The notes: generated from the sequence alone by a model not told the origin. Positions 16,062 through 25,778 are shown, counted from the first letter of the stretch. The stretch is DNA of 64,000 bases from Anaerocolumna sp. AGMB13020 (GCF_033100115.1 NZ_CP136910.1:5596001-5660000); one strand, 5' to 3'. Numbers and translations are program-made.

Positions 16062-17831
16062 ATGACTGCAAGTGAATTACGAAGACTGTATGTCAGATTT
16101 TTTGAGGAAAGGGGGCATAAGGAGATCGCGTCAGCTTCACTTTTGCCGGATAACGATCCTACCGTGTTATTTACCACAGCGGGAATGCATCCTTTGGTAC
16201 CTTACCTTTTAGGAGAAAAACACCCGGAGGGTAAAAGGCTTGTTAATGTACAGAAATGTGTGAGAACCGGAGATATTGACGAGGTGGGAGATGCTACTCA
16301 TCTGACATTTTTTGAGATGCTTGGTAACTGGTCCCTTGGAGATTATAGGAAAGAGGAATCCATCTCTATGAGCTATGATTTTCTTACTGACATACTTCAT
16401 ATACCATCAGACAGACTGGCTGTTACCGTTTATGAAGGGGATGAACAGGTGCCAAAAGACCAGGAAGCTGCAAGTATTTGGGTCAGAAAAGGACTTAGGA
16501 AAGAGCAGATATTCTACTATGGCAGAGAAGAGAATTGGTGGGGACCGGTTGGTGAGACGGGACCTTGCGGACCGGATACGGAAATCTTTTATGATATGGG
16601 AGTGCCTGCCTGCTCCTCTTCCTGCGGACCCAGCTGTTCCTGCGGAAAATATGTGGAGATCTGGAATAATGTGTTTATGCAGTACAATAAGAAAGCAGAT
16701 GGAACTTATGAGGAATTACAGCAGAAAAATGTAGATACAGGTATGGGTTTTGAAAGAGTGCTCACAGTGCTTAATGGCTGCAGTCAGGTCTATGAGACAG
16801 AGCTTTTTATACCGGTAATATCCAAATTAAATGAGATTCTGCAGCAGGAGAAAGGAGAGTTATCCGACCGAAATCTGAAAATTGTCTGTGAGCATATACG
16901 TGCCGTAACTTTTATATTAGGAGATCCAAGGAAAATAAAGCCCTCTAATACAGAACAAGGTTACATTGTAAGAAGGCTTATAAGAAGGATTATAAGATTG
17001 TTAAAACAGGCGAAGGTAGAAAGGAATATACTGAAGGACCTGGCACAGATAATCATAGACCAATACGGTGATGTTTATGGAGAACTGGAGCGAAACAAAT
17101 TGTTTATCCTGGAACAGCTTGAGAGAGAGTACGATATCTTTCATAAGACCCTGGATTCTGGATTAAAGATGGCTGAAAAATATTTCGAGGAATTAGCAGA
17201 TAAGAAAGTATTAAGCGGTGAGCTGGCATTTCGTTTATATGATACCTTTGGATTTCCCATAGAGTTTACAGCAGAACTTGCCAAGGAAAAAGGGGTTATG
17301 GTTGATATGGAATCTTTTCAAGAGAAATTCCAGAAACACCAGGAAAAATCAAGACAAGGAGCTGCAGGAAGATTCAAAGGAGGGTTGTCTGAACAAAGCG
17401 AAGTAACTGCCAGACTGCATACGGCAACTCATTTATTATACGGCGCGTTGCGTAGGGTTCTTGGAAGTGAGGTAACAAGCAGAGGCAGTAATATCACTGA
17501 TAAAAGATTAAGGTTTGACTTTTCCTTCCATCGAAAACTCACAGGAGAGGAGCTGAGAGCAATAACAGAGGTTGTAAATGAAGCAATATTAAGGGATATT
17601 CCTGTAAATTGTGTGGAGATGCCTCTAAAGGAAGCTTTTCAGGAGGGAGCAATAGGATTATTCGAAAATAAATATGGTGAAACGGTAAAAGTATATACCA
17701 TACCGGACTATTCAAAGGAAATATGTGGAGGACCCCATGCTGGCAGGACTTCTGAGCTTAAAGCATTTCGTATCATAAAGGAAGAATCTTCTTCGTCAGG
17801 TGTTCGAAGAATAAAAGCAGTTATCGGGTAA
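16062..17831 (+). CDS. alaS: alanine--tRNA ligase, short form lacking the C-Ala domain
   Basis: 589 residues against about 870 for standard bacterial AlaRS. The N-terminal class II aminoacylation domain is complete ([16 protein letters not shown] near 37-52, [16 protein letters not shown] 80-95). The C-terminal editing domain has its zinc/catalytic set H453, H457, C555 and H559 (HTATHLL, CGGPHAG). The protein stops after the editing domain, so the oligomerising C-Ala/DHHA1 domain is missing. A four-cysteine insertion (Cys184, 188, 192, 194) lies in the catalytic domain, which I recall from short AlaRS forms of CPR bacteria and some Clostridia. AAAGGAG precedes the ATG. The T-box directly upstream supports true tRNA-Ala charging. 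A full-length alaS may exist elsewhere in the genome. Confidence 0.9.
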   Translation: MTASELRRLYVRFFEERGHKEIASASLLPDNDPTVLFTTAGMHPLVPYLLGEKHPEGKRLVNVQKCVRTGDIDEVGDATHLTFFEMLGNWSLGDYRKEESISMSYDFLTDILHIPSDRLAVTVYEGDEQVPKDQEAASIWVRKGLRKEQIFYYGREENWWGPVGETGPCGPDTEIFYDMGVPACSSSCGPSCSCGKYVEIWNNVFMQYNKKADGTYEELQQKNVDTGMGFERVLTVLNGCSQVYETELFIPVISKLNEILQQEKGELSDRNLKIVCEHIRAVTFILGDPRKIKPSNTEQGYIVRRLIRRIIRLLKQAKVERNILKDLAQIIIDQYGDVYGELERNKLFILEQLEREYDIFHKTLDSGLKMAEKYFEELADKKVLSGELAFRLYDTFGFPIEFTAELAKEKGVMVDMESFQEKFQKHQEKSRQGAAGRFKGGLSEQSEVTARLHTATHLLYGALRRVLGSEVTSRGSNITDKRLRFDFSFHRKLTGEELRAITEVVNEAILRDIPVNCVEMPLKEAFQEGAIGLFENKYGETVKVYTIPDYSKEICGGPHAGRTSELKAFRIIKEESSSSGVRRIKAVIG

Positions 17832-17838
17832 TAACTTC

Positions 17839-17874
17839 AACTCCCCTCCAAAGGTGTAAGCTTAGAGGGGAGTT
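17839..17874. terminator. bidirectional terminator between convergent alaS and ABC genes
   Basis: Perfect 10-bp inverted repeat AACTCCCCTC (17839-17848) / GAGGGGAGTT (17865-17874) in the 57-base gap between two convergent genes. There are only short T/A runs on either side. Confidence 0.6.
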
Positions 17875-17888
17875 GTTCATGAAATAAA

Positions 17889-18575
17889 TTACTCAATTAC
17901 CCCATCCCGGACTGTGATGATGCGGCCGCTGCTTTGGGCAGCCTCCGGCGAATGTGTTACCATGAGGATGGTCTGTCCGCTTTCACGGTTGATACTGCGT
18001 AACAAATGCATAATTTCCGCCCCGGTTTTACTGTCCAGATTTCCTGTGGGTTCATCTGCGAATAGAATCTCAGGTTCTCCAATCAATGCACGGGCGATTG
18101 CCACACGCTGCTGCTGTCCCCCTGACAATTCCCGCGGAGTATGCTTGCGCCTGTCAGATAAACCTACTACTTCCAGGATGTAATTTAACTGTTTCTTATA
18201 ATCTCTCATTTTCTTACCGTCGAGTAGCAAAGGAAGCATGATATTTTCTTCAACATTCAGATTGGGAATAAGATTATAGAATTGAAATACAAACCCTATT
18301 TTTTGACGGCGTAACCTGCTCATACTTTCATCTTTTAAGTTGGATATATCTGCTCCATTCAGATAAACACCGCCTCCGGTGGGGGTATCTAATCCACCGA
18401 GGATATAAAGCAAAGTACTTTTTCCGGAGCCGGAGGGTCCCATGATAGACACAAATTCTCCTTGCATGACCTGTAAGGATACATCCTCCAATACCTTTGT
18501 GGTGGTATTACCAATCCTGAAATTTTTAACAATATGTTTGCCTTCTACGGCAATAGTGCCAACATATGATTTCAT
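17889..18575 (-). CDS. ABC transporter ATP-binding protein (MacB/LolD type)
   Basis: 228 residues with Walker A GPSGSGKST (46-54), signature LSGGQQQR, Walker B ILFADEPTGNLD and the switch His (MVTHSPE). The sequence is typical of the MacB/LolD/Bce branch that energises FtsX-type permeases, which move peptides, lipids or antibiotics rather than import nutrients. It is the last gene of a minus-strand set: permease 17 bases upstream, then a two-component system. The combination is characteristic of sensing and countering cell-envelope antibiotics or peptides. The substrate is not evident. Confidence 0.92.
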   Translation of the reverse strand: MKSYVGTIAVEGKHIVKNFRIGNTTTKVLEDVSLQVMQGEFVSIMGPSGSGKSTLLYILGGLDTPTGGGVYLNGADISNLKDESMSRLRRQKIGFVFQFYNLIPNLNVEENIMLPLLLDGKKMRDYKKQLNYILEVVGLSDRRKHTPRELSGGQQQRVAIARALIGEPEILFADEPTGNLDSKTGAEIMHLLRSINRESGQTILMVTHSPEAAQSSGRIITVRDGVIE

Positions 18576-18592
18576 CAGTTATTTCTCCTTCT

Positions 18593-21076
18593 CTATGCAT
18601 CAAATTTAATTTCTTCTATCAGATTCATACGGCGGGTTTTAAAAATTGGAACAACAGAACCTAACAGGGTAATCAGTATTCCTGCTGCGCCGGACAGTAG
18701 AAATATTTTTATACTAAGTTTTGGCACCATTGAGATTTTGGGTCCGGCAACCAGAAAAATCGTTTTAATTTCCAGGTATGAGACAAATAAGGCTATTACT
18801 GCACCGATTAGTCCCGAAGAAAAACCCTCAATCAATGTCATTTTTACATTCTGGCGATTGCTTAATCCAACAGCTTTATACATGGCGATTGCTCGGCGTT
18901 TTTGCATATAATTAATCAGTAGATTATTGATAACACCTACTGTTGCCAATAGCAAAATAAAGTAGGTCATACTATGCATGGGCTGTAAAAAAGCGCCAAC
19001 AGTGGAAAGGGCATCTGTGTTAAATTCCTCCACTGTGCGGCTCCAATTCCATCTGTCACCAAATAAATCACGGATCTGTACCATGATTGCATCCGGGTCA
19101 GCGGCAGTATAGCCTAAGAAACCATAGGTGGTCCTATTGAAATCAGACATTGCATATGCAGAAGGAATGATTGCTTCTACGTCTGTTGCCCTTGATTTGA
19201 AACTGCCGACAATAACATAAGGGGCAGTTTCAGCGCTTTTTGAAAGGGTAAGTGTATCTCCAACAGAAAAGCCTGTTCTTTCCAGACAGCTTTCGCTTAA
19301 TATTAACGACCGCTTCTTCTGAAAGGCAGAAACAGACTGTTCCTGCATACTGCTTTTCGTATAGTTGAGTGCCAGCAATGAGTTATACCATTCCAGATTG
19401 TCTGTTGCTTCCAGCCGTGAAAATGTAACACCATTCCCTTTAACCTCATTTTTAAACACAAAAAGTGGCAGTACCTTTTGAATTCCATCCATGCTTTTAA
19501 CCTGTTCTACAAAATTCATATCCATTTCTCCGTCAGCAAAGCCTTGTAATTCTGCACCATTGAATACGTCACTGATATAGGTGGTAACAAAACTACCTAC
19601 GGTGCTGATTGCTATGACTGCTGAAATGCTGATAAAAAGTAATGTAATGTTCTGGGTAATATTTTTATTATCCTGTATATTCCGGGCGGCGAGTCTGCCT
19701 TCATTTTTAAATAGAAGGCCATATAAGAATTCCAGCCCTTTAGAAATTAGATTGGTTATGAGAGGGATGACTAGTATTGTGGAGAATAGCAGTCCCAACA
19801 AGGATAAACCACCTGCCAGATACAACATCTTGCCTGAAACCATCTTCGGAAGAATGATAGAAAACAGAAACAGGACAAGACCGGTTCCAAGGATAAAGTT
19901 GTGCGGAATATGTTTTTCCTCTACAGTTCCAAGCAAGACATCCTTAATTGGCAGACGGCTTGCCCGCCGTACCGGAAGCCACGCACTTAACAGAGAGGCC
20001 ACAACAGCTACCGCTACAGAAATCAGGATACTTAAAGGTGAAATAACAACAGGAATTTTGATGCCTTGTGACATCGTCTGTCCCATACCCTGTAAAATCA
20101 ACTTCAACACAAAAACACCTGCCGGAATACCAATTAAACCGCCTATGCTGCCATATAGCAGGCTTTCCAGAATAAGAATACGGGTAACTGTTGTTTTTGT
20201 CGCTCCAATGCTGCGAAAGGTACCGATTACTGGTAAACGGTCTAAGGTAATCACCTTGTAACTACTATAAATAATAAAGACGCTGATTGTCAGGGAAAAA
20301 AAGCTGATAAGGAAGAAGGGCATGGATTTTTGCCTTGCATCGGCTGTAATTTGTACTTCATTAACAATTTGGGTTACCTGATAATCGCCTTCAGGAAGTG
20401 ACTTCTTCAGCTCATTTATCAAAAGGCTTGTTGAAACCTCTTTGGCAGGGCTTACTAAAATTTCACTGTACCTCTCCGTTTGCTTTAAAAGTTTGGACAA
20501 AGTAGGCAGGGGTATGAGGGCTGTTGCACCTCTTGTATGCCTTAAAAAGACAGTATCATAAGCTGCAATTTCTGCAACCTTAAGACTGACAGGGATTCCA
20601 CCTATTTGCAAAGTAATGGTATCGCCTTGTTCAATTCCATATTTTGAAGTAAATCTTTCCGGCAGAATGACTTTATTACCAGTGAAGTCATGGATTTCAC
20701 CGCCATTTAACAAACGAGGTTTGTTGATTTGATTAAGCTGGGAGAGGTCGGCAGCTATCAGATCAACCGTTTCATAATATCCGTTTTCATGATATAAGGA
20801 ACGCTCTGAGAGTACACCGACACATTCTCCGATAGACGGTATATCGGGTATTATACTGATATCAAGGATGCTCTTATTACCCGCTGCAGTAATAGAAACC
20901 GTAGCTTTTCCGGCCATACCCTGTGCCATTTTACGTTGTGCATTTTCGTAGGAGGAACTAATGGAAAAAGATACAAACAGCAATGTGGTGGAAAGGACTA
21001 TCGATAGCAGCATTACGACTGTCCTAGGTTTATGTTCTTTTAGATTTGTTAAAATATATTTTATTATTATTTTCAA
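18593..21076 (-). CDS. FtsX-type ABC transporter permease
   Basis: 827 residues. It has an N-terminal membrane helix (about 19-40), a large extracytoplasmic MacB-like domain, and three membrane segments around 255-385 forming the first FtsX domain. Two further helices lie near 395-440, and a second periplasmic domain and FtsX set ends at the C-terminus (ten predicted helices). The start is a TTG at 21076 with AGGTG 6 bases ahead. This two-FtsX-domain layout pairs with the ATPase gene 17 bases downstream. Such exporters usually act on peptides or hydrophobic compounds at the membrane. The adjacent histidine kinase and regulator probably control it; direct repeats and a possible promoter lie at 21340-21407. 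Confidence 0.9.
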   Translation of the reverse strand: MKIIIKYILTNLKEHKPRTVVMLLSIVLSTTLLFVSFSISSSYENAQRKMAQGMAGKATVSITAAGNKSILDISIIPDIPSIGECVGVLSERSLYHENGYYETVDLIAADLSQLNQINKPRLLNGGEIHDFTGNKVILPERFTSKYGIEQGDTITLQIGGIPVSLKVAEIAAYDTVFLRHTRGATALIPLPTLSKLLKQTERYSEILVSPAKEVSTSLLINELKKSLPEGDYQVTQIVNEVQITADARQKSMPFFLISFFSLTISVFIIYSSYKVITLDRLPVIGTFRSIGATKTTVTRILILESLLYGSIGGLIGIPAGVFVLKLILQGMGQTMSQGIKIPVVISPLSILISVAVAVVASLLSAWLPVRRASRLPIKDVLLGTVEEKHIPHNFILGTGLVLFLFSIILPKMVSGKMLYLAGGLSLLGLLFSTILVIPLITNLISKGLEFLYGLLFKNEGRLAARNIQDNKNITQNITLLFISISAVIAISTVGSFVTTYISDVFNGAELQGFADGEMDMNFVEQVKSMDGIQKVLPLFVFKNEVKGNGVTFSRLEATDNLEWYNSLLALNYTKSSMQEQSVSAFQKKRSLILSESCLERTGFSVGDTLTLSKSAETAPYVIVGSFKSRATDVEAIIPSAYAMSDFNRTTYGFLGYTAADPDAIMVQIRDLFGDRWNWSRTVEEFNTDALSTVGAFLQPMHSMTYFILLLATVGVINNLLINYMQKRRAIAMYKAVGLSNRQNVKMTLIEGFSSGLIGAVIALFVSYLEIKTIFLVAGPKISMVPKLSIKIFLLSGAAGILITLLGSVVPIFKTRRMNLIEEIKFDA

Positions 21077-21329
21077 AAAACACCTGCTTTCTGGTGGAGA
21101 CTGTTTAGGCTAAGCCTTCTCCAATTTTTTGATATATGGTATTTGTTATGAAATGAATATGTTTTTTTATTCTCACCTCCAGACATAGAACCAAGAGCCT
21201 GCCTTGTCAGATTCCAGAGCTGTGTCATGCTGCTACGAAAGTGACAATCCTCCTGTGGTATGTCATGTGATTAACGCCTGGCAGGGACTTTTTATGAAAT
21301 AGAACACACTTTCTTCGTAATACATAAAA

Positions 21330-21372
21330 AAGGTTGGCAGTTATCATAATTACATGATATACTGTCAACCTT
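21330..21372 (-). terminator. terminator after the histidine kinase gene (minus strand)
   Basis: Inverted repeat AAGGTTGGCAGT (21330-21341) / ACTGTCAACCTT (21361-21372) with an inner TATCAT/ATGATA stem. Read on the minus strand it is followed by TTTTTTATG, so it can stop transcripts coming from the kinase gene. The same bases overlap a possible promoter for the ABC genes. Confidence 0.6.
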
Positions 21373-21407
21373 AATCTTTTTTTCAGGCAACCTTAATTAA
21401 CCTTAAT
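21340..21407 (-). promoter_or_regulatory. putative response-regulator repeats and ABC exporter promoter
   Basis: On the minus strand ATTAAGGT occurs three times (+ strand ACCTTAAT at 21368, 21390 and 21400; two copies are 10 bases apart). The last copy runs into TTGACA (21363-21368), with GATAAC 17 bases further on (21340-21345). Direct repeats one helical turn apart next to a -35 are how OmpR-family regulators usually bind. This is weaker evidence than for the other promoters because the -10 is poor. The rest of 21077-21330 shows nothing else clear. Confidence 0.4.
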
Positions 21408-22815
21408 TTAACGAGAAGTGTATTGAGAAGTTGGTCCCAACACCCGGTATGCTGGATACGGAAATTGTACCTCCGTGAAGCTCGACGATGCTTTTGGTAA
21501 TGGCAAGTCCCAAACCTGTTCCTTCCGGCTTATGCTCTGTATTGGTTCCGCGATAATAACGCTGGAAGAGTAAAGCGGTTTCTTCCCCGGTCATACCCTT
21601 ACCATTGTCAGACACATCAATCTGAATTGAGGTATCGGAAACCAAAACCAACAAGAGAATCTCGGTATTTTCATCACCATGAACAAATGCATTGATGATT
21701 AAATTATGAAATGCTCTTGACAAAAGCATATGGTCAAAAGAATATATAATCTTATCTGCGGCAGTCTGAAAATGAATAGTACGGTTTTCAAATTCTGGAT
21801 TGTTTAAAATATCTATGACCAATTCTTTTAAAAAGCGAATTAAATTATCTTCCTGCCGATTCAGAGGAAGCATGTCATTTTCCAATTGATAGGTCAATTT
21901 CAAATCGTTAATCAGAGCTTCCATATAGGCAGCATTTTTTAATATAACCCGTGCATACCGTTCAAGCTGTTCCTTTGTTTTGGTATCATTGTCCTGTAGT
22001 ATTTCAGCATAACCTTTAATAGGAGATAGTGGTGTTTTTAGATCATGGGTAATATTTGTAATCCATTCTTCGCGGATTTTTTCTGTCTGCTCCCGAAGTC
22101 GGTCACTTGCTTTAATTTCTTTATCCAAAGTGTCAAGGCTGTTATAGAGGTCTCTAAAAGCACCGCCTATCGGAAGTGGATGATAGCTTCGTGCTGCGAT
22201 TTCTCTGATGGACCCTGTCAAGCGGGTCATGGTTTGCACTGTCCAGAATCCATAAGCAATTCCTGATAACAGAACAACGGTAAATAGTATTCCCACAATG
22301 AGCAGGACGATTGTTTTCCCGCCGGTAAATTTCTCTCCGTTTAAATGCATGGTTACTTTTGTGATTTTCATAGGGAAATGGAGAATGTAAAAATAGTCAT
22401 TCATCAGATGGTTAATCGTACCGATAAAGGAAGTGGTTTCGCTGCCTTTTATTTGTCCTGTTTGGGAAAGATACAAGAGCTCGGCGTTGGAATAACTATC
22501 CTCAGCCTGTTCAGGCTTTTGATAATTAAAAATCTCAACACCCGAAGGTGCTAAAATCTGCAGGCCAATGTCGTTTTCATATAATAGTTCAATTCCGCTT
22601 TGCTTGACCTTAGCGGTATCATCCACAAAAATTATTTGTGACCGGAAATCTTCTGTAAAGGATATCGGCCAATCACTTTTTACAATGGAACCTTTTGATG
22701 TTTTTGTGGTAACCAATGAATAAAAAAGAACAATGGCTGTGATAAGCACCCCAAGCAGGGATAAGAAGAAAATAAGGTAAATATGATAAATTGTGCGGTA
22801 TCCGGATTTTCTCAT
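21403..22815 (-). CDS. sensor histidine kinase, membrane-bound
   Basis: 470 residues. Membrane segments at 11-34 and 168-192 flank an extracytoplasmic sensor region of about 130 residues. A HAMP-like linker follows (about 193-245), then the HisKA box with the phospho-acceptor His257 (THDLKTPLSPIKGY), and a HATPase domain with an N box (HNLIINAFVHG), DNGKGM and GTGLGLAI. It should autophosphorylate and pass phosphate to the response regulator encoded directly upstream (one base between the genes). Its target is probably the ABC exporter next in line. The signal is unknown. Confidence 0.93.
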   Translation of the reverse strand: MRKSGYRTIYHIYLIFFLSLLGVLITAIVLFYSLVTTKTSKGSIVKSDWPISFTEDFRSQIIFVDDTAKVKQSGIELLYENDIGLQILAPSGVEIFNYQKPEQAEDSYSNAELLYLSQTGQIKGSETTSFIGTINHLMNDYFYILHFPMKITKVTMHLNGEKFTGGKTIVLLIVGILFTVVLLSGIAYGFWTVQTMTRLTGSIREIAARSYHPLPIGGAFRDLYNSLDTLDKEIKASDRLREQTEKIREEWITNITHDLKTPLSPIKGYAEILQDNDTKTKEQLERYARVILKNAAYMEALINDLKLTYQLENDMLPLNRQEDNLIRFLKELVIDILNNPEFENRTIHFQTAADKIIYSFDHMLLSRAFHNLIINAFVHGDENTEILLLVLVSDTSIQIDVSDNGKGMTGEETALLFQRYYRGTNTEHKPEGTGLGLAITKSIVELHGGTISVSSIPGVGTNFSIHFSLN

Positions 22816-23529
22816 CTATTCGATCCTTTTCTTCAGCTTATAACCCAATCCTTTTATCGTAACAAGCTGTTGCGGGTTTGAAGGAGCATCTTCAATCTTT
22901 TCACGTATATGTCGGATATGAACCATTATGGTATTGTCACAAATGCTGCTGCATTCCCCCCAGACCTGTTCATACAAGCGTTCTTTACTGATGACTTTAT
23001 CTGTATTTTCCATCAAATAAGCTAATAGCAAATATTCACGTCCAGTCAGACTAATTTCCAGTCCCTCCTTATATACCCTGCAGCTTTCCCTGTCAAGAGA
23101 AAGAGGGCCGACCGTCAGGATTTCACGGCCTATAATACTGGGTATAGTATGGTACTGTTGGCGGCGTAGCTGTGCTTTGATACGAAAAACAACTTCCCTG
23201 GGGCTGAAGGGTTTGGTTATGTAATCATCACCACCACAGGAAAGACCGAGAATTTTATCAATATCATCATTTTTAGAAGATAGAAACAGGATGGAGCAAT
23301 AGGAAAATTCTCTGATTTTTTTGCATACCTCCAAGCCATCAAGGTCTGGGAGCATTATATCCAATACTACAGCGTCAGGTTGGAATTCCCGGCAAACCTG
23401 TAATGCCTCTAACCCCGTAGCTGCTGTCTGTATATTTGTAAAACCATCTCGCTGTAATACTTCCTGTATTAGCTCGACAATGTCCTTATCATCATCTACC
23501 AATAAAATTTTACTATTTATTCTTATCAC
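22816..23529 (-). CDS. OmpR/PhoB-family response regulator
   Basis: 237 residues: receiver domain with acidic pocket VDDD (11-14), phospho-acceptor Asp57 (VVLDIMLPDLDG) and the KPFSPRE switch Lys. It is followed by a winged-helix DNA-binding domain (LTGREYLLLAYLMENTDKVI, TIKGLGYKL). It is the first gene of the minus-strand operon and lies immediately before the cognate histidine kinase. A well-formed promoter sits about 100 bases upstream (23630-23658, minus). It probably regulates the exporter genes downstream and perhaps itself. Confidence 0.94.
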   Translation of the reverse strand: MIRINSKILLVDDDKDIVELIQEVLQRDGFTNIQTAATGLEALQVCREFQPDAVVLDIMLPDLDGLEVCKKIREFSYCSILFLSSKNDDIDKILGLSCGGDDYITKPFSPREVVFRIKAQLRRQQYHTIPSIIGREILTVGPLSLDRESCRVYKEGLEISLTGREYLLLAYLMENTDKVISKERLYEQVWGECSSICDNTIMVHIRHIREKIEDAPSNPQQLVTIKGLGYKLKKRIE

Positions 23530-23629
23530 CTGCCTTCTGTTTTTCTTTTCTTTATCGTTGCGGAATATTTCTTAGGGTAGCAGCTCATAAACAGTAAAGA
23601 AAAATATGGATATTTATGTGGTTAAAACA

Positions 23630-23658
23630 ATTATATACGGTCATACCTATAATATCAA
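23630..23658 (-). promoter_or_regulatory. promoter of the two-component operon
   Basis: Read on the minus strand: TTGATA (23658-23653), a 17-base spacer and a perfect TATAAT (23635-23630). Confidence 0.65.
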
Positions 23659-23811
23659 TAAAGATGACCTCTGTACCTTAAGTATTTTTTGAATTATTGA
23701 TTAGCAATTTATTTGTCTGTCTTGTGATAAAATATGATTATGGAGAGAAAGAGATCATAAATTGGCTCAACCTCTCTGTGATGTAAAGAAAAGAAAGGGC
23801 AGGTAAGTTAA

Positions 23812-24732
23812 ATGACAAATCTAAAAATAAAAGAACTATTAAAAAATTGGAATATCGAAGGAAATCTCACTTGGATAAACAACAATTCCTGGGATGTTTC
23901 AGATAGCTACATCATCAAGTGCTATAATAAGCAGGAAGAATTAGAACGTAGTATTGTGTTGCTGGGAGCTTTAAAAGAGCATGGAATGCCTGTAGCGGAA
24001 ATAGTTCCTCTAAAAGAAGGGGAGAACTATCTGGAGAGAGAGGGCGTATATTATCTGTTGACACGGAAGTTGCCGGGCAGCAGCATTGTAAACTTAAGGG
24101 AAGAGCCTGAGCAGATATATGGCCGGATGGGTAAAGTAATAGGAAAGCTTCATATTGCTCTGAGGGAATTGGAAGCGTTTCTGGATTTTTGGGATAACAG
24201 CCTTCTATTTGAGATGAAAGGTTGGATACCGGAAACCTTAAGGAAAGCTGACTGGAAATATATTGGAAGTGAAGCTTATGAGGAAACAGTCAATAACTTG
24301 GGGGCCATTTATGAGGAGTTGCCAAGGCAGCTCATCCACAGGGATGTACATTTTGGGAACTTCTTGTTTGAACAGGGTGAATTTACCGGTTATATAGATT
24401 TTGACCTGAGCCAGAAGAATATCCGTATATTTGATATCGCATATTTTCTTTTGGGACTTCTCTGTGATGAAAATCATTACGGAGCAGATAGAGAAAAGTG
24501 GTTTGATCTGGTTGCATGGGTAATAAGAGGGTATGAAGAGTCAATACCTTTAGAAGAAGTAGAAAAGACGTACCTTAATACCGTTATGGAAAGTATTGAG
24601 CTTTTATTTACAGCTTACTTTCTTTCTGTAAAGGAGGACAGACTGGCAGAGGATTCAGTTCAGCTTTTTTATTTTATAAAGAGAAACGCCAATAAAATAA
24701 GAGAGAAAGCTCTTGACTCTGACATTATGTAA
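23812..24732 (+). CDS. aminoglycoside phosphotransferase (APH)/choline kinase-like protein
   Basis: 306 residues with the protein-kinase-like fold of the APH family. The catalytic loop is HRDVHFGNFLF and the metal-binding DFG equivalent is IDFD. The N-lobe is short with a recognisable lysine in YIIKCYNK. Such enzymes transfer phosphate from ATP to a hydroxyl of a small molecule. Many chromosomal members act on metabolites or unknown substrates, so antibiotic resistance should not be assumed. GGGCAGG lies before the ATG. A GyrI-like protein gene follows after 35 bases, so the two may be co-expressed. Confidence 0.85.
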   Translation: MTNLKIKELLKNWNIEGNLTWINNNSWDVSDSYIIKCYNKQEELERSIVLLGALKEHGMPVAEIVPLKEGENYLEREGVYYLLTRKLPGSSIVNLREEPEQIYGRMGKVIGKLHIALRELEAFLDFWDNSLLFEMKGWIPETLRKADWKYIGSEAYEETVNNLGAIYEELPRQLIHRDVHFGNFLFEQGEFTGYIDFDLSQKNIRIFDIAYFLLGLLCDENHYGADREKWFDLVAWVIRGYEESIPLEEVEKTYLNTVMESIELLFTAYFLSVKEDRLAEDSVQLFYFIKRNANKIREKALDSDIM

Positions 24733-24767
24733 GGATTTATAATGAAACAAAAACGAGGTGTTGCTGT

Positions 24768-25403
24768 ATGGCATTTGATTACAAAAAAGAATATAAAGAA
24801 TTTTATCTGCCCTCTAAGAAACCGGAAATCGTTGAAGTTCCACCTATGAACTTTCTTGCAGTCAGAGGAAGCGGTGATCCCAATGCTGAAGAAGGAGAGT
24901 ATAAGAGAGCTATCAATCTTTTATATGGAATTGCTTATACCTTAAAAATGAGTTATAAGACAAGCTATAAAATTCAGGGTTTTTTTGAATATGTGGTACC
25001 GCCTCTGGAGGGATTTTGGTGGCTGGAAGGCATAAAGGGAATGGACTATACCCAAAAAGATAGATTTCACTGGATATCAATTGTTCGTCTTCCGGAGTTT
25101 ATTGGAAAAGAGGATTTTGAATGGGCATTAAAGGAAGCGTCAAGAAAGAAGAAAGAGGATTTCTCTAAAGTCGAGTTCCTGCAGTATGACGAGGGTTTAT
25201 GTGTACAATGTATGCATGTGGGGCCATTTGATGAGGAACCGGCAACGGTTGAAGTGATGGATGAATTCATTAAGGCTGAAGGCTATCTGAATGATATAAC
25301 GGATACAAGGTATCATCATGAGATTTACTTAAGTGATTTTCGCAAATGTTCTCCTGAGAAACGAAAAACAGTCATTCGTCATCCGATCAAAAAGGACCGG
25401 TAA
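24768..25403 (+). CDS. GyrI-like small-molecule-binding domain protein
   Basis: 211 residues, a stand-alone GyrI-like/effector-binding protein without a DNA-binding domain. Hallmarks are the opening PPMNFLAVRGSGDPN, an aromatic-rich pocket (PPLEGFWWLEG), QCMHVGPFDEEPATVEVMDE, and the C-terminal HHEIYLSDFRKCSPEKRKTV. Proteins of this group bind and in some cases hydrolyse cytotoxic organic compounds. GAGGTG precedes the ATG. It follows an APH-like kinase at 35 bases. After it (25404-25630) I see no gene. Confidence 0.88.
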   Translation: MAFDYKKEYKEFYLPSKKPEIVEVPPMNFLAVRGSGDPNAEEGEYKRAINLLYGIAYTLKMSYKTSYKIQGFFEYVVPPLEGFWWLEGIKGMDYTQKDRFHWISIVRLPEFIGKEDFEWALKEASRKKKEDFSKVEFLQYDEGLCVQCMHVGPFDEEPATVEVMDEFIKAEGYLNDITDTRYHHEIYLSDFRKCSPEKRKTVIRHPIKKDR

Positions 25404-25630
25404 AAGACCGTTCTGGGATAAAAGACCCGTCGATTTTGTAGAAAAACTTTCTAAAAAGTCGAAAAAGTTCATAATTCAATTGCTCAATACGCTGGTCTTA
25501 CGGAAAATATTGACTTTTTAAGAAAATACTGAGTCATTTAGAAGAAATTGTATCCTTCCGTTTGGCTAAACTTTTGTTTGCTATTAATTATATAATAACA
25601 GCAGAATTATGGTGTATTTTGGTATATAAT

Positions 25631-25659
25631 TTGAATTGCAAAAATATGTGAAATATAGT
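25631..25659 (+). promoter_or_regulatory. promoter of the riboswitch-controlled diguanylate cyclase
   Basis: TTGAAT (25631-25636), a 17-base spacer and TATAGT (25654-25659). The start of transcription would fall about 15-20 bases before the riboswitch P1 stem. Confidence 0.6.
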
Positions 25660-25683
25660 ACAATTAGCCTATATTTTATAAGG

Positions 25684-25754
25684 GCAAACTTATCGAAAGA
25701 TAGGGACGCAAAGCTTAGGGTCTAAATCTGTTAGCAGATATGACAGCCAGTTGC
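25684..25754 (+). ncRNA. cyclic-di-GMP-I (GEMM-I) riboswitch
   Basis: Contains the invariant core GGGACGCAAAGC, a GAAA-capped hairpin (TATCGAAAGATA, 25691-25702), a second hairpin with loop strand TAAATCTGTTAGCAGATATGA, and the closing GCCAG. P1 pairs GCAAACT (25684-25690) with AGTTGC (25749-25754). Aptamer bases AGCTTAG (25712-25718) are complementary to CTAAGCT (25777-25783), which overlaps the 5' arm of the downstream terminator. Ligand binding should therefore release that arm and allow termination: an OFF switch. The controlled gene is itself a diguanylate cyclase. Confidence 0.93.
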
Positions 25755-25778
25755 ACTAAATATGATATTTTGCGGTCT

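Noticed and set aside
19581..20261. Open frame of 226 codons on the plus strand
   Set aside because: It lies wholly antisense to the FtsX permease gene, has a basic, low-complexity translation and no family resemblance.
23812..24732. Aminoglycoside resistance gene
   Set aside because: Only the general APH kinase fold is visible; no feature ties this protein or the one at 56116 to a drug.
25404..25521. Plus-strand frame overlapping the end of the GyrI-like gene (25333-25521)
   Set aside because: Lysine/arginine-rich translation from a region without a start signal; it lies mostly in intergenic sequence.
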